64,000 bases of DNA from positions 78,569 to 142,568 of the forward strand of contig NZ_JOEK01000015.1 in assembly GCF_000719135.1 (NCBI RefSeq), given 5' to 3'. The translations under genes and the position numbers were made by a program. Below are positions 24,799-31,464 of the stretch, in pieces; the first letter of the stretch is position 1, and every line of letters begins with the position of its first letter. Origin of the DNA: Streptomyces avicenniae (GTDB lineage: Bacteria; Actinomycetota; Actinomycetes; Streptomycetales; Streptomycetaceae). Under the pieces are notes generated by a model. That model was not told the origin of the DNA. It was given only the letters and a program-made list of their open reading frames with translations, and did no database searches.

Positions 24799-25568
24799 CC
24801 TACAAGCCGCAGGTCGTGACGGTCATGACGGCCGTCCACGCGCCCAGTGCACCCTTCCTCGTCGAGGCGTACGAGTCGTTGCGCGCGCAGGAGCTTCCCG
24901 CCGGGTGGGAATGGCAGTGGGTGATTCAGGAGGACGGCGCGACGGATCTCGTCACCCAGGCCGTGCCCGACGATCCCCGCATCAGCTTCGGCCAGGGCCG
25001 ACCGGGCGGCCCCGGGGTCGCCCGGACGATGGGCCTGGCACGGGCCGAGGGCGCGTATCTCAAGGTCCTCGATTCCGACGACATACTCGCCCCTGGCGCG
25101 CTCGCCCGCGACCTGGCCGTCCTCACCGCGCGCCCGGACATCGGCTGGACTACTTCCCGCGCGTTGGACCTGCTGCCGGACGGCACCACTCTGGGCTTCG
25201 ACCAGGACCCGGATGAGGGCGCGATAGAGCGCGGCGCCGTGTTCCAGCACTGGCGGGCCAATGACTACCGCCCGCAGGTGATCCCCGGCTCGATGTGCGC
25301 GCGGACCGAGCTGGTGCTCGCTCTGGGCGGGTGGATGGCGCTACCCGCTTCGGAGGACACCGGTCTTCTGCTGGCTCTCAACACCGTGTGCGCAGGGTGG
25401 TTCATCAGGGAAGCCGGGTTGTACTACCGGAAATGGCCCGGTCAGGTGACCAGCCAGGCCGCGCACCGGGACAAGGTGGAACGTGCCGCCCGTGCCGTCA
25501 TCGCCGAGACACGCGTCAACGCCCTGGAAGGACTGACCGCTTGGCGGTTCCCCTCTACGGACGGCTGA
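24795..25568 (+). CDS. family 2 glycosyltransferase-like protein
   Basis: This 257-residue GT-A fold protein has the nucleotide-sugar site VTVMTAVHAPSAPFLVEAYESLRAQ, the acidic IQEDGATD block, and VLDSDD at 91-96 with the D-x-D metal motif (Asp93, Asp95). A later PASEDTGLLLALN block fits the catalytic-base region. No membrane helix or signal peptide is seen, so it is probably cytoplasmic. The start overlaps the GntR stop by 4 bp (ATGA), so the two are translated together. Acceptor and role in the element are unknown. Its 3' end overlaps a convergent GntR gene by 14 bp. Confidence 0.8.
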   Translation: MTYKPQVVTVMTAVHAPSAPFLVEAYESLRAQELPAGWEWQWVIQEDGATDLVTQAVPDDPRISFGQGRPGGPGVARTMGLARAEGAYLKVLDSDDILAPGALARDLAVLTARPDIGWTTSRALDLLPDGTTLGFDQDPDEGAIERGAVFQHWRANDYRPQVIPGSMCARTELVLALGGWMALPASEDTGLLLALNTVCAGWFIREAGLYYRKWPGQVTSQAAHRDKVERAARAVIAETRVNALEGLTAWRFPSTDG

Positions 25569-26313
25569 TCGGAATCTCGTAGACGATCTCGCAGTGGGCG
25601 GTCGGCACGACGATGTCGGCCGTCTCCACAGGGCGACCGTCGTCCGCGTAGTAGGTCCGCTGGATGGTGGTCACCAGAGCCCCGCGCTGCACGCCCAAGA
25701 GATGAGCCTCCTCCGCGTCGGCCGTGCGCGGCTCGGGCTGCTCGACCGCGTGGCTGACGGTGACCCCGATGGCGGCCATGCGTTCCACGACGCCTTTGCC
25801 GCCGTACGGCCCACCCTCCGGTAGCACGATCAGCGTGCCGCCCGTGATCGCGTACGGCTCCCAACTGGTGGAGAGCTGAACGGGCTTCCCGTTGCTGAGG
25901 AATTCGTACACGGTGCGAACGCATACCTCGCCGGGCGCGATCCCGAGCCTGGCGGCGATGTCATCGGGCGCGGGTACCTTGGCCTCGGTCCGGTGTTCCC
26001 ATGTCGCCGTACGGCCGAGCGCCGTCATGTCGGCACGGAAGGGGGAGCCGCCCCGCTTCTCGCGCACCATGCTGCGCACCATCCGTACCCTCTCGCGCGG
26101 CCGGGCGACATAGGTGCCGGAACCGGCGCGGCCTTCGAGCAGCCCTTGCGAGATCAGGTACTCCTGCGCCCTGCGGACGACGTTCTCCCCTACGCCGTAC
26201 TCCTCGGCGAAACGGGCGCGGGAGGGCAGTCGGTCTTCCAGCGACCACTCCCCGCTGGCAATGCGCTGCCGGAGCGCGTCGGCGATGCGCAGATAGGGCG
26301 GCTGCTCAGGCAT
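25555..26313 (-). CDS. second GntR/UTRA regulator of the AICE
   Basis: This 252-residue protein has a GntR winged helix (LRIADALRQRIASGEWSLEDRLPSRARFAEEYGVG with the recognition helix ENVVRRAQEYL) and a UTRA domain ending ETADIVVPTAHCEIVYEI. It is divergent from the small rightward gene at 26393. Its own promoter has two palindromes that fit GntR operators, so autoregulation is likely. The -10 ends only 7 nt before ATG, so the mRNA is probably leaderless. Target genes beyond itself are unknown. Confidence 0.82.
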   Translation of the reverse strand: MPEQPPYLRIADALRQRIASGEWSLEDRLPSRARFAEEYGVGENVVRRAQEYLISQGLLEGRAGSGTYVARPRERVRMVRSMVREKRGGSPFRADMTALGRTATWEHRTEAKVPAPDDIAARLGIAPGEVCVRTVYEFLSNGKPVQLSTSWEPYAITGGTLIVLPEGGPYGGKGVVERMAAIGVTVSHAVEQPEPRTADAEEAHLLGVQRGALVTTIQRTYYADDGRPVETADIVVPTAHCEIVYEIPISRP

Positions 26314-26320
26314 GTAGCCA

Positions 26321-26353
26321 AATCTAGTCCACTAGCCTAATCTGGTTAACCAG
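26321..26353 (-). promoter_or_regulatory. leaderless promoter of the second GntR gene with two palindromes
   Basis: On the leftward strand TTAACC (26349-26344), a 17-bp spacer and TAGATT (26326-26321) form the promoter, 7 bp before the start codon. CTAGT-CC-ACTAG (26324-26335) overlaps the -10 and CTGGTTAACCAG (26342-26353) covers the -35; both are perfect inverted repeats. Confidence 0.65.
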
Positions 26354-26392
26354 CTTCACCGTCAGTGATTCCGCAGCGACGGAGGATTCGCC

Positions 26393-26623
26393 GTGTCCGC
26401 ACCTGTGTCCCGTGCGCAGGACATCGCCGCGCGCCTCAGCGCCTCGGGATTCACCCCCCGTCTCTCCCGGCATGCCGCTCACATCCGTGTCGAGGTGGAC
26501 GTACCGGAGCCGATCAGTCCCGAGCACTGGCACCTGCTGCTCGCGGCGCTCGTTCTCGGGGACCGGTTCGGGCTCGCGAGTGACGGGGAACAACGGACGG
26601 CTTGGAGCCACATCCATCACTGA
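26393..26623 (+). CDS. small hypothetical AICE protein, 76 aa
   Basis: GTG 26393 follows CGGAGGA. The protein has a helical start (AQDIAARLSASGFTPRLSRHAAHIRVEVDVPEP) and a hydrophobic segment (HWHLLLAALVLGDRFGLA). It is divergent from the second GntR gene and may be controlled by it. Small proteins with this H-W-x-L-L-A-A-L pattern occur beside regulators in Streptomyces elements, in my recollection; no function is inferred. Confidence 0.65.
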   Translation: MSAPVSRAQDIAARLSASGFTPRLSRHAAHIRVEVDVPEPISPEHWHLLLAALVLGDRFGLASDGEQRTAWSHIHH

Positions 26624-26692
26624 ACCGCCATACCCCCGCGGCGGCCTGACACCGCCCGGGGGCGCGGTCACCAGCTACTGGGAGCTGATGAC

Positions 26693-26782
26693 GTGTTCGA
26701 TCTTATCCACCGCGCCACCGTCCGGATGGTGCGCCTGCTCCTCCCTGCCACAGGGCGCCATCGGGCGGGAGAGTCCTCATGA
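26693..26782 (+). CDS. possible 29-residue ORF, coupled chain
   Basis: GTG 26693 with GGGAG upstream encodes a 29-residue basic peptide (VFDLIHRATVRMVRLLLPATG...). Its stop overlaps the next small ORF by 4 bp (ATGA). Evidence is only ribosome binding site plus overlap. Confidence 0.35.
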   Translation: MFDLIHRATVRMVRLLLPATGRHRAGESS

Positions 26783-26853
26783 GAAAGCCACTTGGGCGCC
26801 GCGCACTGCCGCTGTCGGTAGACGGAGCGCTGGAGGACACCGGTGCGAGATGA
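26779..26853 (+). CDS. possible 24-residue ORF, coupled chain
   Basis: ATG 26779 overlaps the previous stop and the frame ends at 26853, 11 bp inside the following GTG gene. It encodes MRKPLGRRALPLSV and ten more residues. Weakly supported on its own. Confidence 0.3.
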   Translation: MRKPLGRRALPLSVDGALEDTGAR

Positions 26854-27091
26854 CGTGGTGACGTCCGTCTCCCTCACCGCCGAGACGATTCGACGTCTGG
26901 ACGTGATCAACGTCGGGGGCCGACAGCTCCGCGTCGTGGATCTCGTCGCGATCCGCGTGGGCCACAAGCTCGTGGTCTTCGAGAGCGGCGAGACGCTGAC
27001 CATGACGCCGCTCACGGCTGTCAACGGCATCCGTCTCGTGCCGTACCGATCGCCCTGGCGGCGCGACAAGCGACTTCGGGGGAGGCGATGA
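26843..27091 (+). CDS. small hypothetical AICE protein, 82 aa, coupled to GntR
   Basis: GTG 26843 follows TGGAGGACACC. The protein is beta-rich (VVTSVSLTAETIRRLDVINVGGRQLRVVDLVAI, then VVFESGETLTM) and basic at its C-terminus (WRRDKRLRGRR), so nucleic-acid contact is possible. Its stop overlaps the third GntR gene by 4 bp. No family is recognised. Confidence 0.65.
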   Translation: MRDDVVTSVSLTAETIRRLDVINVGGRQLRVVDLVAIRVGHKLVVFESGETLTMTPLTAVNGIRLVPYRSPWRRDKRLRGRR

Positions 27092-27822
27092 CCGTGCGCA
27101 CTGTGCGGTATCAGCGCATCGCCGACGACCTGCGTCAGCAGATCGCCGACGGGCTCCTCTCCCCGGGGGACCGGCTTCCCTCGGAACAGCGGCTCGCCAC
27201 GCAGTACGGCGTGGGCCTTCCCACTGTGCGGCAGGCCATCGCTCTCCTTGAGGGGGAAGGGCTGGTGGACAAGCGGCATGGCAGAGGCACGTTCATCCGC
27301 GTCCCGCGCTGTCGCGTCCAGTACCGCGACGACCGTCACGCATGGGGCGCCTGGGAGCCCACTCCCGAGCACGTCACCCTACGCACGGTCCGCACGCTGG
27401 AGGCAGACCGTCGCACAGCCGCGTTCATGGCTGTTCCGATCGCCGCACCGCTTGTCGAACACCGCTACGCCACGAGCCTCCCGGGTAACGCGCCGCACAT
27501 CGTCGTGCACGCCTACGTGCTGCCGGAACTTCTCGAAGGATGGCGACCCGACAGCACCCCTGATCCCTGGGCCGACGGCATCCGTCGGCAGCTGATCGCT
27601 CAGGGAGTCGAACTGGACCGGATCAGCGAACGCGTCACCGCTCGCCCGCCGAGCGCGGCGGAAGCCCAGACGATGGACATCGGGGGTGGTGTGGCTCTGC
27701 TGGAGATCACCCGCACGACCACGGACACCACCGGCCGGGTCGTCACGGCCGCCCTGCTCCTTCTGACGGGTGACCGCACAGAAGCCGTCTACACCCGGAG
27801 CACCTGCCGACCGAAGAGCTGA
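27088..27822 (+). CDS. third GntR/UTRA regulator of the AICE
   Basis: This 244-residue protein has a GntR winged helix (YQRIADDLRQQIADGLLSPGDRLPSE, recognition helix LPTVRQAIALLEGEGL, wing DKRHGRGTFIRVPR) and a UTRA domain ending VTAALLLLTGDRTEAVYT. Its DNA-binding part closely resembles the KorSA-like regulator at 24004 (shared DKRHG-GTF-RVPR), so the two may see similar operators. It is coupled to the preceding small gene (ATGA) and followed by a terminator. Confidence 0.83.
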   Translation: MTVRTVRYQRIADDLRQQIADGLLSPGDRLPSEQRLATQYGVGLPTVRQAIALLEGEGLVDKRHGRGTFIRVPRCRVQYRDDRHAWGAWEPTPEHVTLRTVRTLEADRRTAAFMAVPIAAPLVEHRYATSLPGNAPHIVVHAYVLPELLEGWRPDSTPDPWADGIRRQLIAQGVELDRISERVTARPPSAAEAQTMDIGGGVALLEITRTTTDTTGRVVTAALLLLTGDRTEAVYTRSTCRPKS

Positions 27823-27856
27823 AACACGCATCGGCTGTCCCACCTGTCCCGCTGTC

Positions 27857-27889
27857 CGGCCCCCGGCACCTCGCCCGTACCGGGGGCCG
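27857..27889 (+). terminator. stem-loop after the third GntR gene
   Basis: CGGCCCCCGG (27857-27866) pairs with CCGGGGGCCG (27880-27889) around a 13-nt loop. It lies 34 bp past the GntR stop. Confidence 0.6.
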
Positions 27890-27942
27890 ACGGCGTTCAT
27901 ACCCCTGTCGCCCAACAAGCGGCTCTACAAGGAAGTTGCAGT

Positions 27943-28602
27943 ATGCGGTTCCCCGATGATCCCGAGACCGTCACGACCTGGGGCTCTCGACACATCCCCG
28001 TCCCCTACGCCACGCGCTGGACCGGGGAACGAGTCATCGATCAGGAGGTGACGATTCGTCCGGACGGCACGGGCGTCCGTGTCCTCGGTGAGACGGCTGC
28101 CGCATGCGACCAGTACGGCGTGCTCTGGGGGCAGGTGCGGGAGCTTCGCGGCAAGGGACGCCCCGACTTCAGCTCGCTCCATCCCACTCGGCAACGGCGG
28201 GCACTCGCCGAACGCCTCTGCCAGGTCTGCGACGGACCGGCCAGCCACACCCGCGACGGCTGGCTCTTCCTGCTGAACGCGGGCGAGGTACAGGACTCCT
28301 GTGACCTCGAAGGCGTCAAGAACACCAGCCCTCCAGTCTGCCTTCGGTGCGCCCATCTGGCCACCCGCTTCTGTCCCCACCTCGGCAACCCGATGGGCGT
28401 CCGGGTCCGGCGCCCGAGGATCTGGGGAGTCTTCGGCACTGTCTACACGGTGACTCCGGCAGGCCACCTTGAGCCTCACCACGACGAGTACATGCCCTAC
28501 GGCCATCCGGCGACCGGCTGGTTCATCGCCTCTCAGCTCGTGGTCGAACTGAGGCGCTGCACGGTTGTTGACCTCGTGGCCGAGTCCGTCGTCCCGGGGT
28601 GA
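27943..28602 (+). CDS. hypothetical Cys-rich (zinc-binding) AICE protein
   Basis: This 219-residue protein has CxxC at 93-96 (RLCQVCDGPASH), C120, CxxC at 133-136 (CLRCAHLATRFCPHL) and C144, a pattern that suggests one or two zinc sites. AAGGAAG precedes ATG 27943. It is the last gene before attR and stands apart from the other element genes behind a terminator, so it may be cargo. I recognise it only as a hypothetical type common in Streptomyces; function unknown. Confidence 0.7.
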   Translation: MRFPDDPETVTTWGSRHIPVPYATRWTGERVIDQEVTIRPDGTGVRVLGETAAACDQYGVLWGQVRELRGKGRPDFSSLHPTRQRRALAERLCQVCDGPASHTRDGWLFLLNAGEVQDSCDLEGVKNTSPPVCLRCAHLATRFCPHLGNPMGVRVRRPRIWGVFGTVYTVTPAGHLEPHHDEYMPYGHPATGWFIASQLVVELRRCTVVDLVAESVVPG

Positions 28603-28650
28603 GCGGTGGCCCCGTCCGGAGACTGAGACGACCTGTCGGTGAGGCCGTCT

Positions 28651-28669
28651 CCGTCTCACTTTCCGTCTC
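28651..28669. repeat. attP arm repeat, right copy
   Basis: The 19-bp sequence is identical to 14735-14753. A third CCGTCTC-like unit directly precedes it, and an inverted GAGACTGAGACG lies 27 bp further left. It ends 106 bp before the attR core. Confidence 0.65.
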
Positions 28670-28775
28670 GTTCGCCGCCGTACGCCCGGGTCCGCCGACG
28701 GGACCCGGCGTGCGTCACCTGGGGTCGCGGACGCCCTCGGACGCCGCTGGACGCCCCCTCGCTCGGCCTGACAGA

Positions 28776-28819
28776 CCTGCAAAGCGAGTTACACGAGTTC
28801 GATTCTCGTCACGGCCTCT
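28776..28819. repeat. attR, 44-bp core repeat (truncated tRNA-Cys copy)
   Basis: The repeat is identical to 14618-14661. The tRNA 5' half is missing on this side, so it is not a functional tRNA gene. Its last base is also the end of the stop codon of the convergent lipoprotein gene. Confidence 0.95.
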
Positions 28820-29328
28820 CACAACTGCTGCTGCTCGACCCCGGGCGGCAGGAGGCACGGCGTCATGAAGATCAGCAGGAGATGCGACGTGCCGTTGTCC
28901 TCGACCGTGATGGAGTAGTGCTCCTCCGGGTGTTCGGTGTCCACGGCGTTCGCCGGGCTGACGGCGGGATCGGACCGGTAGCCCAGGATGTCGAGACCGC
29001 GGGCCTCCAGATCGTCCCGTACGGCGCGCACCGCTTCCGCGCGCCGTTCCGGCGGGACGTCGGCGAGGACGGAGTAGCGGTAGAAGAAGCGTCCGTCGTC
29101 CGCCTGCTCACCGTTCCTGCCCGTGCAGTCCGAGAGGCGGTCGCTGACGGAGGCGGGATCGATACGCGCCCCCGCCGTACGGGCGACGGATTCGAGGGAA
29201 CTCACGCTCCACGCCCTGGCCTCCGTCTCGCTCATCCGGGGAAGCGGGTCATTGATCCCCTCGTCGCCGCATGCGGTCACCAAGCCTCCCAGAAGTAGCA
29301 CGCTCATGGCTCGCAGACGGCGGCTCAC
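28819..29328 (-). CDS. putative lipoprotein linked to a DUF1023 hydrolase
   Basis: This 169-residue protein has a lipoprotein signal (MSRRLRAMSVLLLGGLVTAC, lipidated Cys20). The mature part contains two cysteines (DCTGRNG and MTPCLLPP) that may pair. GTG 29328 overlaps the DUF1023 gene stop by 4 bp. The TGA stop (28821-28819) uses the last base of attR, so element insertion left the gene intact by one base. No family is recognised. Confidence 0.78.
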   Translation of the reverse strand: MSRRLRAMSVLLLGGLVTACGDEGINDPLPRMSETEARAWSVSSLESVARTAGARIDPASVSDRLSDCTGRNGEQADDGRFFYRYSVLADVPPERRAEAVRAVRDDLEARGLDILGYRSDPAVSPANAVDTEHPEEHYSITVEDNGTSHLLLIFMTPCLLPPGVEQQQL

Positions 29329-30920
29329 CGGCTCGACCCTCCGCTCAGGGGGCGCTCACCGGCGATGATGCGCCCGATGTTCTCCAGGGACTGACTGCCG
29401 GGCCGCCAGTAGTCGGAGTGGCCCCCCGGCTCCACCGGCATGCGCCTGGCGCCGAAATCGCTGTCCTGCGGCGCCGTTCCGAGCGTCAGTCCTGACAGCT
29501 GCTCGGCGACGAAATCCCCCGGGGCCACGCCGACCCAGACATGGTCCGGGTCCACTCGCAGGTCTTCCGCCCTGTCCACGCCCATGCCGGGGCTGCCGAC
29601 CACGACGATGTCGTCCGCCTGCAGTCCCCGACCGCCGGAGTCGGCCACTCCGACGAGCGTCGAGCCGTAGCTGTGCCCCACGACGGTCAGGTGGCCGTCA
29701 GGGCGCTCGCTGGCGGCGCGCAGTCCCGCGGTGAAGTCACGGAGATCTCCCGCACCCGCCTCGGCCCGGTCGCGTAGTCCAGGACTGACGGAGATCGTCT
29801 CCGGAGTGTCGTACCCGACCCAGGTGACCACCGCGACGTCCCCTCGGCGTCGCTCCGAGGCCGCCTCCTGCATGTCGGCGCCCCTGTCGAGCTGCCCCGG
29901 CAGGTTCCCGACGTGGTTGCCCGTACCGGGAACCATGACGGCGGTGTGGTCCGCCGTGTCGGGATCGCCCTGTGCCACGACGGCGCGGCCGTCTCCCTCT
30001 GGGTCGAAGCCCAGAAGGTGGAGCCGTTCGCTCCTCGGCGCGCCCGCGCCGTCGTCCAAAGCGGCCTGCAGCCGGAGTAAATTCGCATAAAGCCGCTGGT
30101 CGTGGATGCCGAGCGAACTTTCGTTCATACGGAATTCGTCCAGTTGCGCGGTCAGCGCGGTGCGGTTGGCACGGTCGCGGATGTCCGCGGGAAGTCCGTC
30201 CAGAGCGCCGAGTTCAGCCGGGTAGGAGGCCAACAGCAATTCCTGGTCGGCGCCGTTGACATGGGACCACCACGCGGCGACCTCCTCGGGCGACGCGTCG
30301 TCGGCGGGGATCTCGGATCCGCCGACTCCTATCCCTATGGCGTCGGTGATCCACTCCGTCGCGTCCTGGACGCTCTGGGCGCCGTACTCCTTGTCCAGCG
30401 TGAACCAGTCGAGTTCGCGTAACGCCCGCCACGCCTCGCCGCTGGCCTCAAGGGCGTCTTCGATGGCTCCGTGGATGCGCTGCCTGAGAGCCGCGACCTC
30501 CTCCGCGTCGCGCAGGGCCATGTCCTCCTCCGGCAGGTTCCGGTAGGCCGGTGACGAGGCCCGCGGCTCGACGCCCCCCGACGCGGTGACGCGGTGCCCG
30601 GCCTCCTCCGCCTCCGCCACGGCGGCCCGCAGGCGCTCCTGGGCCGCCTGCATCCCCAGGCGGGCGTGGGCCATGGCACCGGCGAGCAGCAGCGTGTTCC
30701 GGTTGGCCGTCAGCAGCATGCTCTGCGTCACCCGCATGGCCTCGAATCCGCTGCGCGCCGCCTCCCCTTCCCAGCCCGCCTGCCGAAGCGGCGCGGAGAC
30801 CCTGCTGGCCGAGGTCTCGTGCGCGGTGAGGCACGCGTCCGCCAGACGTCGCCACGACGTCACGGCGCGGGCGATCGCGGAGAAGTCCTGGTCGTACAGC
30901 TCGCGGAAGTACGCGGGCAT
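29325..30920 (-). CDS. DUF1023 alpha/beta hydrolase with WXG-like N-terminus
   Basis: This 531-residue protein has an N-terminal helical hairpin of WXG100-like character (LRQAGWEGEAARSGFEAM), a helical linker to about residue 300, and a C-terminal alpha/beta hydrolase with HTAVMVPGTGNHVGN, the nucleophile elbow VVGHSYGST (Ser417) and a histidine near GGHSDYW. Such DUF1023 hydrolases are common in actinobacteria; substrates are unknown. The WXG-like head suggests export by a type VII system (inference). It is flanked by a WXG-like gene upstream and a lipoprotein downstream, with a 1-bp and a 4-bp overlap. Confidence 0.82.
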   Translation of the reverse strand: MPAYFRELYDQDFSAIARAVTSWRRLADACLTAHETSASRVSAPLRQAGWEGEAARSGFEAMRVTQSMLLTANRNTLLLAGAMAHARLGMQAAQERLRAAVAEAEEAGHRVTASGGVEPRASSPAYRNLPEEDMALRDAEEVAALRQRIHGAIEDALEASGEAWRALRELDWFTLDKEYGAQSVQDATEWITDAIGIGVGGSEIPADDASPEEVAAWWSHVNGADQELLLASYPAELGALDGLPADIRDRANRTALTAQLDEFRMNESSLGIHDQRLYANLLRLQAALDDGAGAPRSERLHLLGFDPEGDGRAVVAQGDPDTADHTAVMVPGTGNHVGNLPGQLDRGADMQEAASERRRGDVAVVTWVGYDTPETISVSPGLRDRAEAGAGDLRDFTAGLRAASERPDGHLTVVGHSYGSTLVGVADSGGRGLQADDIVVVGSPGMGVDRAEDLRVDPDHVWVGVAPGDFVAEQLSGLTLGTAPQDSDFGARRMPVEPGGHSDYWRPGSQSLENIGRIIAGERPLSGGSSR

Positions 30921-31329
30921 CAGACGGTCCCCCAGCCCGGAACCTCTCCCGGATCTCCTGGTCCAGGAGGGACGAGCCGTCGGCGGTCATCCTGAGCCCG
31001 GCGGCGTGGTCGAGGAGGCGGACCGCCAAGTCGGCGAGCGCCTCCCCCCAGCCCTCGCCGCTCGGCCCCAACTGTTCGCCCACGGACCAGGCGCGCAGCG
31101 AGGCGGCGGCTGCCGCGATGTCCTCGACGGCCTCGCTCAGCACCGGCCGTAACTCCGCCTCCGCCTCGGCGGACGCCGCCGCCGAGGCGTGTAACTCCCC
31201 GGGTGGAAAATTCACATCCAGCTGTGCATTCGCCGTGCTGACGTGATCATTCACGTTCGGCGTTCCGGAATTCGCACTCGCGGCACGCGAGGCCGCCTGC
31301 ATTTCCGCCCATTCCTCGTCCCACCCCAA
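30920..31329 (-). pseudogene. WXG-like protein gene, frame disturbed at its 3' end
   Basis: From TTG 31329 (preceded by GAGGGGG) the frame encodes a helical protein (WDEEWAEMQAASRAA; later HASAAASAEAEAEL; ending near MTADGSSLLDQEIRERF). It then misses any stop and would overlap the hydrolase gene for 470 bp. Adding one G to the GGGGG run (plus-strand C run 30929-30933) would give a stop TGA that overlaps the hydrolase ATG; removing one G would fuse both proteins in frame. This looks like a homopolymer indel or sequence error. The protein resembles small WXG/LXG partners of DUF1023 proteins. Confidence 0.55.
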
Positions 31330-31361
31330 CGCACTGCCCCCTCAGTCAATCGCGCCCGAGC

Positions 31362-31390
31362 AATATACGGCTGCGCGTGGGCCGTGTCAG
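31362..31390 (-). promoter_or_regulatory. promoter of the WXG-like/DUF1023/lipoprotein operon
   Basis: On the leftward strand CTGACA (31390-31385), a 17-bp spacer and TATATT (31367-31362) lie 33 bp before the TTG start. This is a near-consensus vegetative promoter. Confidence 0.65.
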
Positions 31391-31403
31391 CAGGACTAGG
31401 GAA

Positions 31404-31432
31404 TTCCCGCCCACGGGAGTGAGGGGCGGGAA
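31404..31432 (-). terminator. stem-loop after the HxlR gene
   Basis: TTCCCGCCC (31404-31412) pairs perfectly with GGGCGGGAA (31424-31432), 33 bp past the leftward HxlR stop. Confidence 0.6.
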
Positions 31433-31464
31433 CAGTGGGGCGCGTGGGCGCGTGACGGGCGGGT

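Larger units (their letters stand above)
14618..28819. mobile_element. actinomycete integrative and conjugative element (AICE) in tRNA-Cys
   Basis: The element is bounded by a 44-bp direct repeat (14618-14661 and 28776-28819) taken from the 3' half of tRNA-Cys. It is 14158 bp from repeat to repeat. It carries the AICE set: tyrosine integrase and excisionase next to attL, a primase-polymerase and RepA-type ATPase for replication, a TraB/FtsK double-stranded DNA translocase, Spd-like membrane proteins and a GntR (KorSA-like) regulator. Base composition is visibly less GC-rich than the flanks, with several AT-rich intergenic stretches. All core genes look intact, so it may be able to excise and transfer. 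Confidence 0.93.

Noticed and set aside
28776..28819. Second tRNA-Cys gene
   Set aside because: Only the 3' half is present; the 5' acceptor strand and D arm are missing. It is attR.
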